64,000 bases of DNA from positions 157,882 through 221,881 of the forward strand of contig NZ_PKDG01000009.1 of NCBI RefSeq assembly GCF_002863005.1, in the 5' to 3' direction. This stretch comes from Pseudoxanthomonas sp. (GTDB taxonomy: Bacteria; Pseudomonadota; Gammaproteobacteria; Xanthomonadales; Xanthomonadaceae). The notes below the pieces were generated by a model. It saw only the letters and a list, made by a program, of their open reading frames with translations. It did no database searches and had not been told where the DNA came from. Of the stretch, positions 42,115-51,705 are shown piece by piece. Every line of letters begins with the position of its first letter. Positions within the stretch are counted from its first letter, which is position 1. The position numbers were made by a program, and so were the translations under genes.

Positions 42115-44279
42115 CGCGCGGGCTCCTGCTGGAGGGCATCGAGATAGCGGCGGCCGGCATCGTCCGGCGCGGCCCGACGTTGCACCTGTGCGGGCGGTTG
42201 CGGCGACGCCGACCACAGCAGCGCACGCAGCCGCGCACGGCAGGGCGCGCACGCCGGATCGCCGCGCACTTCATCGATGGCCGCGAACAGGTCCAGCGCA
42301 TCCGGCACGCGTGCCTCGTTCGTGCGCAGCCAGGTGTGCAGCGCGTCCAGGTCCGCGCCATCCGCCGGCGCACGATCGTTGGCCAGGGCACGCCATGCGC
42401 GAGCGGGGGCTGCGTCGACGTCGTCGGGCATCGGGGCGAGCGGGCCGAGCGCGCGTGAGCCGATGCCCTTGCGATCGCCGCCCATCCGGCGCGTCTCGTC
42501 TATCGGCGGCAGCTCCGGTCCCACGCGGGCCAGGTAGATGCGTGTCGCCTGTTGCACCTGCTTGATGTACTCCAGCGCCTTGTACGCGAACGGCAGTGCG
42601 CGGTCCGGCTGCCCCTGGCGCAGATGCAGTTCCGATTGCCACATCTGGTCCAGCGCCTTCTTCAGCGTGGCGCGCGTGTCGGGGTCGAGCAGCGTCGCGG
42701 CTTCCGCGTGGTCGTGCGTGTGGCCGTAGGCCTCCAGCACGTCGGCCTCGCGGCCGAAGCCGGCGCCGCTCGCCGATGTCGCATGGTCGTGATCGTCCTG
42801 CGCGGCGGTCGGGGTTCCGGCGTGATCGTGTCCGTCGTCGTCCGCGTGGTCGTCATCGGTGTCGCTGGTCGGCGGCGGTTGCGGCTCGCCTTCGGCTTCC
42901 TCGCCGAGGAACTGGCCGTAGCGCAGGCGCAGGATGCGCTGGTCCACGCCGATCGCATCCGAGCGCGTGACGAACGTGTCCGCCGCCAGGCCGCGTTTCT
43001 GCTTCTGCAGCGCTTCGGCGTCGATGATGATCTGGCGCTGGCTGCGGAAGTAGGCCGGCATCACTTTCTTCACCAGTCCTTCCAAGCCGGTGCTTTCCTC
43101 GCCCAGGTCCGCCGGCCAGCGCAGGATCAGGCCGGGGCTCTGCGCGGTCTGCGGCGTCGGCGCGCGCGTGTCGCGCACGGTGAGCTGTGCGATCAGGTCG
43201 TCGCCCACGGCCATGCCGAGCGCCTTCAGGTCCAGCGAGGCGGCGAACCGGCGCGCGGTCGCGGGGCCGGTGCCGTGCAGCGTCATCGCCTGTTCCTTGA
43301 ACGCGATGTTCTCGCCGCTGCCTTGCGCGAGCGTCAGCTTCAGCGTGGCGGCCGCGGCCACGCCGTAGTCGTCGCGCGCTTCGAAGGCGAGCGCCCAGCG
43401 CGTCTGTCCGACTGCCACCAGGCTGAGGCCGCGGTCGGGCGCGAGCACCTTCACCTGCGGCGCGCGATCGGGAATGGCATCCAGCCGCCGGAGTTTGGAC
43501 GGCGGTTGCGCCTCGGTGCCGGCGGCCACCACGCGATACAGCGTGGATTTCGCGAGGCCATGCGTCGCTCGCCAGGTGTCGCCGTCGCGCTGCAGCGCGA
43601 TGCGCTGGCCGTCGTGGAAGACGAGATCGGCGCGGGTCGGTTGCGGTTCGAAACGCAGCGTCCAGGCCAGTCGCGAGCCAACGGGGGCTTTCGCATCGAG
43701 CGTGGCTTCGTCGCGCGCCGACTGGCCCGTGTAGGGCGGCGGCGCGACGTTCAAGCGTTGGCCGACCAGGCGCGGGACGCCGGGAATGACCGGTGTTTCC
43801 TCATCCGCAGGCGCGAGCGCGCTGGCCATCGGTGCGCGCGCCGGCCACAGCGCCGACACGGCGATCACCACGCCAGCCACCAGCCACATCGCCACGATGC
43901 GCGGCCATGGCCACGGCGTGCGCAGGTCCGGTGCCGGCTGGCTGCGTAGTCGCTCGCGGACGCGCGCTTGCTGCAGCTGTTGCAGCGGCGTCAGCGAAGC
44001 GGGTGGTGCCAGCAGCAGATCGCTGCTGTCGTCGAGGTCCTTGCGGCGTGCATCCAGCTGGCGCACCAGCCAGGCGGTGTCGAACGCGCGTGCGCGTCGC
44101 CAGGCCAGCGCGGCGAGTACCGCGATCCCGCCCAGCGCGACGGCCACGGCGAGCATGGGCGATGCGAAGCGCCACAATACACCGGCGAGCGCGACGGGAA
44201 TCGGTGCTCCCAACACCAGTTGGCCGAGCGTCGCATGGCGACGGACCTGGGCGAGGCGGTCGAAGGCCGACAACGTCAT
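42111..44279 (-). CDS. Large membrane protein with a His/Asp-rich segment (DUF4175-like)
   Basis: 722 residues. Two N-terminal membrane helices (about residues 20-60) are followed by a third near 130-145 (IVAMWLVAGVVIAVSALWP). A periplasmic beta-rich part comes next (PPPYTGQSARDEATL) and then coiled-coil regions (SELHLRQGQPDRALPFAYKA). Around residues 470-525 sits a His/Asp cluster (TDDDHADDDGHDHAG, later DDHDHA and HTHDHAEA) that may bind metal. It overlaps both neighbours by ATGA. It resembles DUF4175-like proteins of this cluster type by position and topology only. Confidence 0.7.
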   Translation of the reverse strand: MTLSAFDRLAQVRRHATLGQLVLGAPIPVALAGVLWRFASPMLAVAVALGGIAVLAALAWRRARAFDTAWLVRQLDARRKDLDDSSDLLLAPPASLTPLQQLQQARVRERLRSQPAPDLRTPWPWPRIVAMWLVAGVVIAVSALWPARAPMASALAPADEETPVIPGVPRLVGQRLNVAPPPYTGQSARDEATLDAKAPVGSRLAWTLRFEPQPTRADLVFHDGQRIALQRDGDTWRATHGLAKSTLYRVVAAGTEAQPPSKLRRLDAIPDRAPQVKVLAPDRGLSLVAVGQTRWALAFEARDDYGVAAAATLKLTLAQGSGENIAFKEQAMTLHGTGPATARRFAASLDLKALGMAVGDDLIAQLTVRDTRAPTPQTAQSPGLILRWPADLGEESTGLEGLVKKVMPAYFRSQRQIIIDAEALQKQKRGLAADTFVTRSDAIGVDQRILRLRYGQFLGEEAEGEPQPPPTSDTDDDHADDDGHDHAGTPTAAQDDHDHATSASGAGFGREADVLEAYGHTHDHAEAATLLDPDTRATLKKALDQMWQSELHLRQGQPDRALPFAYKALEYIKQVQQATRIYLARVGPELPPIDETRRMGGDRKGIGSRALGPLAPMPDDVDAAPARAWRALANDRAPADGADLDALHTWLRTNEARVPDALDLFAAIDEVRGDPACAPCRARLRALLWSASPQPPAQVQRRAAPDDAGRRYLDALQQEPAR

Positions 44280-45430
44280 GGCGCCACGCTCCGCGTGCGC
44301 CCCGTGGCCATCCAGCGTTCCGCCAGCACCAACAACGCGATCAGCAGCGCGAGCCAGGGTTGCAGATCGCGTGGTGCGACCGGATAGGCCGCGCCACCGT
44401 GCGTCGGCGCGTAATCCGTCGCGAGCACGCGCGTGGGTGCGGCAGCGGGACCGTCGAACAGGGCGCGCAGCCGGCGCGGGAAATCGGCGTCGAGCAGCGC
44501 CGGCATCGCGTCGGGCCGCAGCGCGCGGGTGAAGCGCATCACCCGGCCCTGGCCGAGCACGGCGCTTTCGACCAGGGGCGCACCTTCGGCGTCGCGCCAG
44601 GCCGTCGACGACATCGCAATGCCGTCCACTGTCGTTTCATGGGCGAGCAACGCGATGCCGCCGGCCGAGATCCATTGCATGACCGGCGCGGGCACCGGTC
44701 CCGGCGCCAGCCACACCAGCGGCTGCGACGGCGGAGGCAATGGCGCGTCGGTGGTCCCGATCTGCACGGCCGTCGCGCTGTTCGGCTGCCACGCCCGCGC
44801 GGCGGCGCGCAGGTAGCGCAGCGCATGTTCGTCGCCTATTGGGTGGCGGATCGCCCATGCAGGCGATGGCGAGGACTTCGCCGACGATGCCGGCATCGCG
44901 CCGTCGACGACCTTCCAGGTCACCGCACGCGACAGCGCGGGCCTCTCGGCATCCGCGCCCTGCAAGGTTGCAGGCAAGATCACGGTCAACGCGACGCCGG
45001 GAGGCAGTTCGGCGTCGAGTTGCCGCAGCAGGCTGCCGATGGCGGGCGTGCCGGCAGGCATCGGCGCATCCAGCGACGGGAAGCCCGGCGCCAGCCAGTG
45101 CAGCCGCATGCGCGCATCGGAGGTCGTACGTGCGAAGCCAGCATCCACGCCGGGCACGGCGACCGTCCACGGCCGCGTGTCGTCCAGGCCCGACAGCATC
45201 GGCCGGGCCAGCCACAGCGCGAGCAATGCGAGCAGCAGCAGGCGCAGCAACAGCAACGGCCATTCGTCGAAGCGGATGCGGTGGCGCGGCTTCGGTTTCT
45301 GCCGCAGCCAGCGCAGTGCGGCGAAGTCGGTCGGCGTCTGCTCGTGCCGACGTGCGAGGTGCAGCAGCAACGGCAGCAGCAGCGCCGCGAACGCGGCCAG
45401 GCCGGCCGGCAGCAGGAACGCCAGGCTCAT
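44276..45430 (-). CDS. BatA-like N-terminal membrane protein
   Basis: 384 residues. The N-terminus has the BatA signature: a first helix (LAFLLPAGLAAFAALLLPLLLHL), then RRHEQTPTDFAALRWLRQKPKPRHR, and a second helix (LLLLRLLLLALLALWLARPM). The remainder is a periplasmic domain without a readable MIDAS motif, ending in a C-terminal helix. It sits between DUF58 and the DUF4175-like gene with ATGA overlaps on both sides. This is typical of MoxR-associated envelope clusters. Confidence 0.8.
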   Translation of the reverse strand: MSLAFLLPAGLAAFAALLLPLLLHLARRHEQTPTDFAALRWLRQKPKPRHRIRFDEWPLLLLRLLLLALLALWLARPMLSGLDDTRPWTVAVPGVDAGFARTTSDARMRLHWLAPGFPSLDAPMPAGTPAIGSLLRQLDAELPPGVALTVILPATLQGADAERPALSRAVTWKVVDGAMPASSAKSSPSPAWAIRHPIGDEHALRYLRAAARAWQPNSATAVQIGTTDAPLPPPSQPLVWLAPGPVPAPVMQWISAGGIALLAHETTVDGIAMSSTAWRDAEGAPLVESAVLGQGRVMRFTRALRPDAMPALLDADFPRRLRALFDGPAAAPTRVLATDYAPTHGGAAYPVAPRDLQPWLALLIALLVLAERWMATGRTRSVAP

Positions 45431-46317
45431 GCGTACTCCGCCGCGTCGCGTGCACCGAACAGCCGGCGCAGCGGCAGGTCCAGCGGCTGGTCGGTGTAGT
45501 GGCGGGCGTGGCGGATGCCGGCCGCATCCAGGCGGGCGTCCAGCACGCGCTGTGCCTCGCCGAAGCGCTGCAGGTAGTCGGCCCGCAGGGCTGCGGCATC
45601 GCCCAGCAATTCCTCGCCGGTTTCCGGATCGCGGAAGCGATGGCCGCCGGTATAGGCGAAGTCGCGCTCGTCGGCGGTGAGCAGCTGGATGGCCAGCACT
45701 TCGCGCCGCGCGGCGGCGAGCCGCTCCACCAGCGCCGGCATGGCTTCGTCGAACCAGTCGCTGAGCACCACCACCAGATCGCCGGCACCGATCCGTTCGA
45801 ACACCGGTCCCAACCGTTCCTGCGCAGGGAACGCACCGTCCGCACGCAGGCCGTGCAAGGCGAGCAGCAGCTGGTCGCGCTGGCGCGCGCCATTGCCGGG
45901 CGCCACCAGACGCACGCCATCGCCGTGCAGCACGAGCAGGCCGAAGCGGTCGCCCTGGCGCAGCGCCAGTTCGGCGACGCACGCCACGAGGCTGCGCGCG
46001 GCGTCGAAGCGCGTGCCGCGCGCGCCATCGCGCTGCGCCATCGAGGCGGTCGCGTCGAGCACGATCCACACCGTCAGCGGACTCTCGCGCTCGGCTTCGC
46101 GCACGAAGAAGCGGTCCGAGCGCGCGTACAGCTTCCAGTCGATCTGGCGCAGCTCGTCGCCGGGCTCGTAGGCGCGGTACTGCGCGAACTCCAAGCCGGC
46201 GCCGCGGCTGCGGCTGTGGTGCACGCCGATCCCCTGCGCACCGACTGCACGGCGCGCGGTCAGCCGCAGGTCCTTCAACCGGCTGCGGACGTCGGCGGGG
46301 ATCAGGTCGTGCGCCAT
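45427..46317 (-). CDS. DUF58 domain-containing protein
   Basis: 296 residues. The DUF58 signature GAGLEFAQYRAYEPGDELRQIDWKLYARSD is present (given here in parts: EFAQYRAYEPGD, then RQIDWKLYARSD). A von Willebrand A-like fold follows, with LVVVLSDWFDEA. DUF58 proteins are regularly encoded next to MoxR ATPases and may be clients or partners of them. It lies ten bases after the moxR stop and overlaps the BatA-like gene. Confidence 0.88.
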   Translation of the reverse strand: MAHDLIPADVRSRLKDLRLTARRAVGAQGIGVHHSRSRGAGLEFAQYRAYEPGDELRQIDWKLYARSDRFFVREAERESPLTVWIVLDATASMAQRDGARGTRFDAARSLVACVAELALRQGDRFGLLVLHGDGVRLVAPGNGARQRDQLLLALHGLRADGAFPAQERLGPVFERIGAGDLVVVLSDWFDEAMPALVERLAAARREVLAIQLLTADERDFAYTGGHRFRDPETGEELLGDAAALRADYLQRFGEAQRVLDARLDAAGIRHARHYTDQPLDLPLRRLFGARDAAEYA

Positions 46318-46327
46318 GGGCGGTCGA

Positions 46328-47320
46328 TCAGGCGGCGAGCGGCACGCCGCGCAGCAGCGCGGCGATCACGTCGTCCGCGCTGACCTGTTCGGCCTCGGCG
46401 GCGAACGACAGCAGCAGGCGGTGGCGCATCACCGGCTTCGCCAGCGCGACGATATCCTCGCGCGTCGCCGCCAGGCGGCCGTGCAGCAAGGCGCGGGCCT
46501 TCGCGGCCAGCACCAACGACTGGCCGGCGCGCGGACCGGCGCCCCAGCGCACGTACTTGCGGATCTCCTCCGGCACGCCATCACCGGGACGGCTGGCGCG
46601 CACGAGCTTTGTGATCCAGCGCAGAAGGTCCTCGCTGACATGCACGTCGCGCACATGCTTCTGCAGCGCGAGCACGGCCTCGCCTTCCATCACGCGCGGT
46701 ACCGCGCCGCCGGCACGGCCGGTGGTCTGCGCGAGGATGTCGTGTTCTTCCTGCTCGGTGGGGTAGTCCACGCGGATGTGCAGCAGGAATCGGTCCAGCT
46801 GCGCTTCCGGCAGCGGATAGGTGCCGGCCTGTTCAAGCGGATTCTGCGTGGCCAGCACGAAGAACGGCGAAGGCAGCGCATGCGTGGTACCGGCGTAGCT
46901 GACCGTGCGTTCCTGCATCGCCTCCAGCAGCGCGGCCTGGGTCTTCGGCGGCGTTCGGTTGAGTTCGTCGGCGAGCAGCAGGTTGGTGAAGATCGGGCCG
47001 GGCTGGAAACGGAAATGGCGATGGCCCGTGCCGTGGTCTTCCTCCAGGAGTTCGGTGCCGAGGATGTCGCTGGGCATCAGGTCCGGGGTGAACTGCACGC
47101 GGCGGAACTGCAGGTGCAGGGCCTCGCCCAGCGAGCGCACCAGCAGCGTCTTGCCAAGGCCGGGCACGCCTTCGAGCAGGCAATGGCCGCCGGCGAGCAG
47201 GCCGATCAGCAACTGCTCCACCACGTCCTGCTGGCCCACGATGGCCTGGCCGATGGCGGCGCGGAGTTCGCCCAGCGTGGCGAGTTGCCGCTGGAGGTCG
47301 GATTCGGTGATGGATGCCAT
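46328..47320 (-). CDS. MoxR-family AAA+ ATPase
   Basis: 330 residues. Walker A is LEGVPGLGKTLLVRS, Walker B is LLADELNRTPPKTQAALLEAM, sensor 1 is LATQNPLEQAGTYPLPEAQ, and sensor 2 is in the C-terminal helical domain. MoxR ATPases are thought to act as chaperones for metal insertion or protein-complex assembly, usually with VWA/DUF58 partners. It is central in the minus-strand cluster, 35 bases after the small membrane gene. Confidence 0.93.
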   Translation of the reverse strand: MASITESDLQRQLATLGELRAAIGQAIVGQQDVVEQLLIGLLAGGHCLLEGVPGLGKTLLVRSLGEALHLQFRRVQFTPDLMPSDILGTELLEEDHGTGHRHFRFQPGPIFTNLLLADELNRTPPKTQAALLEAMQERTVSYAGTTHALPSPFFVLATQNPLEQAGTYPLPEAQLDRFLLHIRVDYPTEQEEHDILAQTTGRAGGAVPRVMEGEAVLALQKHVRDVHVSEDLLRWITKLVRASRPGDGVPEEIRKYVRWGAGPRAGQSLVLAAKARALLHGRLAATREDIVALAKPVMRHRLLLSFAAEAEQVSADDVIAALLRGVPLAA

Positions 47321-47355
47321 GGGGATTCCGTCGTTTCAGAATGTCCGGAGCCTGC

Positions 47356-47655
47356 TCAATGCAGGTCGGTACGGTTGATGAGCAGGGCGTAGACGTAGGC
47401 GAGTGGCCAGAGCAAGAGGCATGCGAACAACCAGAATCGGCTGCCGTTCCAGTACGCGCGCCGCATGGCGATGAACATCGAGGCGAACGTGGCCAACGGG
47501 ACGGCCAGCATCATCGCCATCTCGATCAGGGACATCTCGTCGCCCGACAGTCCGCCGTCCGCCATGCGTGGCTGGCCGGATATCGTCCACACGTAAGCGA
47601 GCGAGGCGCCCCAGAGCGCCAGCGAGGCGAGTGGTATGGCGTTGTCTTTCCTCAT
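47356..47655 (-). CDS. Small three-helix membrane protein
   Basis: 99 residues with three hydrophobic segments (ASLALWGASLAYVWTI, IEMAMMLAVPLATFASMFIA, WLFACLLLWPLAYVYALLI). It is not recognised. The ATG at 47655 overlaps the DUF4159 stop (ATGA), which supports it as a real operon member. It may be an accessory membrane subunit of the MoxR system. Confidence 0.7.
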   Translation of the reverse strand: MRKDNAIPLASLALWGASLAYVWTISGQPRMADGGLSGDEMSLIEMAMMLAVPLATFASMFIAMRRAYWNGSRFWLFACLLLWPLAYVYALLINRTDLH

Positions 47656-48362
47656 GTCGTCAGCGCGTAGATCACGAGGTTGACCGCGAACTTGGTGTTG
47701 TCCTCGGCCAGGAAGCGCTTGTTGCGCCAGTCGTAGTCCCACTCGCAGCAGTAGTCCTTGTTGCTGTAGAGCACGCCGAGGCGGCCGTTGATCTCGATGC
47801 CCTGCAGGTACTCGTGCACCAGGTCGTCGCCCCAGCCGTTGAGCTCGAAGCTGGTGGCCGGCGGGCCTTCGAACTTGAAGAACGAGGAATAGATCGCGTG
47901 CGTGTTCGGCAGCTTCTTCATCGCCTTCGCGCCGAAGATCGACGCCATCTGCGCCTCGAACGACTTGGCGAACAGGCCGTCGATGTCGTGGTTGCAGTCG
48001 TCGACGAACACGAAGCCGCCGTTGCGCACGTAGCGCTCGAAGTGGCGGCGCTCCACCGGATTGAACTCCACCAGCTTGTGCCCGGCCAGGTAGCAGAACG
48101 GGGCAGCGAGCATGCGCGGATCGGACAGCGCCAGCACGTGTTCCTTCGGGTCCACGCGCATCGTGGTGTAGTCGATCAGCGAGGTGATCAGGTTGGACGG
48201 CATGCGCGCGTCCACGTCCCAGTCGCCGGAGTCGTACTTCAGCCGGGTGAAGTGGAAATCGTAGTGGCCGGCTGCGCGTGCCTGCCTGGGCAATGCGGCC
48301 GTCACCATGCCGCCGAGCATCAGGTGGAGGAACTGCGCGCGCGTTAGCCGGGAGTGGAGCAA
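47652..48362 (-). CDS. DUF4159 domain-containing exported protein
   Basis: 236 residues. The N-terminal signal (LTRAQFLHLMLGGMVTAALPRQARA) has a twin-basic-free but Tat-like shape. The DUF4159 domain follows: FHFTRLKYDSGDWDVDA, NPVERRHFERYVRNGGFVF, VDDCNHDIDG and NKDYCCEWDYDWRNKRFLAED. The domain has a GATase-like fold and recurs in BatA/MoxR clusters. It is separated from the TldE gene by 171 bases of repeat-containing DNA. Confidence 0.82.
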   Translation of the reverse strand: MLHSRLTRAQFLHLMLGGMVTAALPRQARAAGHYDFHFTRLKYDSGDWDVDARMPSNLITSLIDYTTMRVDPKEHVLALSDPRMLAAPFCYLAGHKLVEFNPVERRHFERYVRNGGFVFVDDCNHDIDGLFAKSFEAQMASIFGAKAMKKLPNTHAIYSSFFKFEGPPATSFELNGWGDDLVHEYLQGIEINGRLGVLYSNKDYCCEWDYDWRNKRFLAEDNTKFAVNLVIYALTT

Positions 48363-48377
48363 AGCCGAGGTCTCTGA

Positions 48378-48526
48378 AAGCCCCTCTCCCGACGGCGACC
48401 GCAGGAAGTCCCGGTGGGAGAGAGGGGTTGGGGTGAGGGGCGATGGAGTCCCGATGGTTCGAGCATCATGGACTTCGTTCGCCCCTCATCCGCCCTTCGG
48501 GCACCTTCTCCCCAGGGGAGAAGGAG
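48378..48526. repeat. Intergenic G/C repeats between tldE and DUF4159 genes
   Basis: CCCCTCTCCCGACGG with TGGGAGAGAGGGG forms one imperfect hairpin. CCCTTCGGGCACCTTCTCCC with AGGGGAGAAGG forms another. The same style as the stretch at 34965. They split the ten-gene cluster into a TldD/E part and a MoxR part. Confidence 0.6.
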
Positions 48527-48533
48527 AAAAGCG

Positions 48534-49868
48534 TTACACCGCGTCCGACAGCGAGGTGAAGGTGAAGTCGCGCAGCTTCATCGGCGGGATCATCATCACG
48601 AAGCTGGACTCGTCGCCGGCCACGCGCACCGGCTTGCCCAGTTCCTCGATGTTGTTGAGCATGATCACCGGCGACTCGTTGAAGCGGAAGTTCTTCACCG
48701 GGTGCTTGATCTGCCCGTTCTCGATGTAGAACGTGCCGTCGCGGGTCAGGCCGGTCAGCAGCACGGTCTGCGGATCGACCATGCGGATGTACCAGGTGCG
48801 CGTGACGAGGATTCCCTTCTGCGTGCCGGCGACCAGTTCGGCCGTGGACTTGGTGCCGCCGGCCACCAGCAGGTTGCCGGGCGAGCCGATCGCGCGCTTG
48901 CCCTGCTTTTGCGCCCAGAAGCGTGAGTACTCCAGGTTGGCGATCTTGCCGTTCTCGACGATGGCCATCTTCTCGCGCGGCAGGCCTTCGCCGTCCCACG
49001 GCATCACTTCCGCGCCCGGGTGCCACGGGTCGGCGCTGATGTTCACGCGCGGGTCGTAGACCTGCTCGCCCAGCTTGTTGCCGCCGCCCATCTTGGACAG
49101 GAAGCTGCGGCCTTCGTCGGCCTGGCGCGCGTCGAAGAAGTTCATCATGAAGGAGATCAGGCCCGCGGCCGCGGCCGGTTCCAGGATCACCGTGTACTTG
49201 CCCGGCTCCAGCGCCTTGGCCTCGGCCGATTCGCTGGCCTTGCGCATCGCGGTGCGGATGTCGCTGTCGGCCTTGAATGCGTTCGCGTCCTTCAGGTTGC
49301 GGCCGACCCAGCCGGAACCGCGGCCGTCCTCGGTGCGCACCGTGCAGGTGTAGTTGAACGCGGTCGCGCGCTGGTAACCGAAGTTGCCCTTGCTGTTGGC
49401 GAACGCGACGAAGCTCTGGCCGTCTTCGAGGAAGCCCGCGGCGATCAGCTTCTCCGCCTTGCAGGGGCCGATCGAGTCGGCGGCGACCTGGGCGCGGAAC
49501 TCGGGCGTGATGGCGGCGGTGGATTCGCTGAAGGTGGCGCTGGGCTTGTAGGTCTGCTTCTCGACGGCCGGCATGAACTCGGGGTTCTCCGGCGCCAGGC
49601 GGGCGAGGTCTTCGGCGCGGCGCACCACGCGTTCCAGCGCGGCGTCGTCGAACTCGTTGATCGTCGCGATGCCCACGCGCTTGCCGAACGCCACCTGCAC
49701 GCCAAGGTCGGTGTTGCTGACGATGCCGCTGGTGGAGACGTTGTTAAGCGCGAAACGGATGTTGCCGTCGACGGAGCCGGTGAGGGAGGCGGTGCACTCG
49801 TCGGCGGTGGACAGCGCGATGACCTTGTCCAGGATGGCCTTGGCCTGCGCTTCGGTGAGGATGCTCAT
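48534..49868 (-). CDS. TldE/PmbA-family metalloprotease-like protein
   Basis: 444 residues, the non-HExxxH partner of the TldD/TldE pair. It starts MSILTEAQAKAILDKVIAL with no signal peptide. It has the N-terminal PmbA domain (SGIVSNTDLGVQVAFGKRVG) and the C-terminal signature QTVLLTGLTRDGTFYIENG plus HPVKNFRFNESPV. In E. coli TldD-TldE is a cytosolic heterodimer that processes microcin B17 and degrades CcdA. Here its presumed partners (next two upstream genes) carry export signals, so either it is co-exported or it works apart. Confidence 0.87.
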   Translation of the reverse strand: MSILTEAQAKAILDKVIALSTADECTASLTGSVDGNIRFALNNVSTSGIVSNTDLGVQVAFGKRVGIATINEFDDAALERVVRRAEDLARLAPENPEFMPAVEKQTYKPSATFSESTAAITPEFRAQVAADSIGPCKAEKLIAAGFLEDGQSFVAFANSKGNFGYQRATAFNYTCTVRTEDGRGSGWVGRNLKDANAFKADSDIRTAMRKASESAEAKALEPGKYTVILEPAAAAGLISFMMNFFDARQADEGRSFLSKMGGGNKLGEQVYDPRVNISADPWHPGAEVMPWDGEGLPREKMAIVENGKIANLEYSRFWAQKQGKRAIGSPGNLLVAGGTKSTAELVAGTQKGILVTRTWYIRMVDPQTVLLTGLTRDGTFYIENGQIKHPVKNFRFNESPVIMLNNIEELGKPVRVAGDESSFVMMIPPMKLRDFTFTSLSDAV

Positions 49869-49891
49869 GTTCTAGGATCTCCTTGCGCCGG

Positions 49892-51526
49892 TCAGCCGAG
49901 CGAGCGGGCGGTGTTGATGACGTTGATGCCGTTGAAGCGCGCGGTGGACGACCCGTGCGACACCGCGGACACCTGGCCGGGCTGGCCCTTGCCGTCGAAG
50001 AACGAACCACCCAGGCGGTAATCGCTCTCGTCGCAGACGGCGGTGCAGGCGTTCCAGAATTCCGGCGTGCGGATCTGGTAGGCCACGTCCTCGATCTGCT
50101 GGGTGATCTTGCCGTTCTTGATCTCGTAGAAGAGCTGGCCGCCGAACTGCGCGTTGTAGCGCTGCTGGTCGATCGAGAACGAGCCATCGCCGATGATGTA
50201 GATGCCGTTCTCGACGTTCTTCACCATGTCGGCCACGGACAGCTTGGTCTTGCCGGCGGCCAGCGACACGTTGGCCATGCGCTGGAACTGCACGCTGCTC
50301 CACGAGTCGGCATAGCAGCAGCCATCCGATTCGGTCTTGCCCAGGATGTGGGCCTGGTCGCGGATGGTCTGGTAGTCGACCAGCTTGCCGGCGCTCACCA
50401 GGTCCCAGCGCTTGGTCTTCACGCCTTCGTCGTCGTAGCCGACCGCGCCCAGGCTGCCGGGCTGGGTCTTGTCGGCGAACAGGTTGACCAGCTCGCTGCC
50501 GTACTGGAAGCGTTGCTCGCGCTTGTCCAGCGTGGCGAAGCTGGTGCCGGCGTAGTTGGCTTCGTAGCCGAGCACGCGGTCCAGCTCGAGCGGATGGCCG
50601 ACCGATTCGTGGATGGTCAGCCAGGTATGCGAGGGATCCAGCACCAGGTCGTACTTGCCCGGCTTCACCGACGGCGCGGTCAGCTTCGCGCGCGCCTGCT
50701 TCGCAGCCGCGATGGCGTCTTCCTTCATGTCGTAGGACAGGCCGTAGTTGACCACGCCGTTCGGCGAGGTGAACTTCTGCGCGGCGTCGCCGTCCAGGTA
50801 CTCGTAGCCCAGGCCCATCGGCGCGGACAGGCCATCGCGGGTGCGGAACTTGCCGCTGGCCTTGTCGATGGCGGTGACCGTCATCGGCACCCAGATGCGA
50901 TGCACGTCCTGGTCGATGAAGGAGCCGTCGGTGCTGGCGAAATACTTCTGCTCGTTGACCAGGAACATCATCGAGTTGACGAAATCCGCGCCGGCGTTGA
51001 TCGCCGCGGCGTTGACGCCCAGCAGCAGGTCGACCTTGTCCTTGATCGGCACGTCCATCGCGTTCTTCTTGATCGGCGTCTTCCACGACACCTCGCCGAA
51101 GCCCGGCGCCTTGGCCAGCTGCACCGGCGCGGTCTGGGTCTTGCTGTTGGCCTTGGCGATGGCGGCGGCCTGGCGCGCGGCGGCGGCCACGCCCTCGGCG
51201 GTCAGCGTGTTGGTGGCGGCGAAGCCCCAGGCGCCGTTGGCGATCACGCGGATGCCGGCGCCGGTGGACTCGGTGTTCACCACGTTCTGCACCTTGTCCT
51301 CGCGGGTGATCACGAACTGGCGCAGGTAGCGCCCGATGCGCACGTCGCAGTAGGTCGCGCCGGCCTGCTTGGCCGCGGCGAGCGCGGCATCGGCGAGGCG
51401 CTTCTTGAAGGCGACATCGAGGGTGGACTGGAGCTGCTCGGCGGCAATCGCCTTGCCGAAGAAGGACGGCACCATCAGGCCGCCCAGGCTGAGGCCGGTC
51501 ATGGCCAGGAAGTCACGACGTTGCAA
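49892..51526 (-). CDS. TldD-like metalloprotease with Tat signal, copy 1
   Basis: 544 residues from a TTG start at 51526, supported by GGAG eight bases upstream and by the sequence of the paralogue. A Tat signal (QRRDFLAMTGLSLGG, cut near AIAA) precedes the TldD fold. The metal motif HESVGH is at residues 306-311. The usual C-terminal CGKEGQ-type motif is replaced by FFDGKGQ, so the Cys zinc ligand is missing. The family degrades or processes peptides. Its stop is 23 bases before the TldE start. It is about 55-60% identical-looking to copy 2 over most of its length by inspection. Confidence 0.88.
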   Translation of the reverse strand: MQRRDFLAMTGLSLGGLMVPSFFGKAIAAEQLQSTLDVAFKKRLADAALAAAKQAGATYCDVRIGRYLRQFVITREDKVQNVVNTESTGAGIRVIANGAWGFAATNTLTAEGVAAAARQAAAIAKANSKTQTAPVQLAKAPGFGEVSWKTPIKKNAMDVPIKDKVDLLLGVNAAAINAGADFVNSMMFLVNEQKYFASTDGSFIDQDVHRIWVPMTVTAIDKASGKFRTRDGLSAPMGLGYEYLDGDAAQKFTSPNGVVNYGLSYDMKEDAIAAAKQARAKLTAPSVKPGKYDLVLDPSHTWLTIHESVGHPLELDRVLGYEANYAGTSFATLDKREQRFQYGSELVNLFADKTQPGSLGAVGYDDEGVKTKRWDLVSAGKLVDYQTIRDQAHILGKTESDGCCYADSWSSVQFQRMANVSLAAGKTKLSVADMVKNVENGIYIIGDGSFSIDQQRYNAQFGGQLFYEIKNGKITQQIEDVAYQIRTPEFWNACTAVCDESDYRLGGSFFDGKGQPGQVSAVSHGSSTARFNGINVINTARSLG

Positions 51527-51623
51527 GGCAATTCTCCACCGGTTGGGCCTGCCGGGCGGCAGGCGGGGCACTGCGACGGGAGCATTCCGGCCTGCGCCTT
51601 CACCACCGCACAGGTCGTCCCGG

Positions 51624-51653
51624 ATTCTTGCGCCCGCGTGCAGACAGCGTCAA
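51624..51653 (-). promoter_or_regulatory. Predicted sigma-70 promoter of TldD copy 1
   Basis: On the minus strand, TTGACG (51653-51648) and AAGAAT (51629-51624) are 18 bases apart. The -35 context CATTTGACGCTG is nearly the same as that before copy 2. Confidence 0.4.
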
Positions 51654-51705
51654 ATGACTTTCGGCATACACACGGTGTCGCGATGCCCGGATCGACGCCT
51701 TCGCA

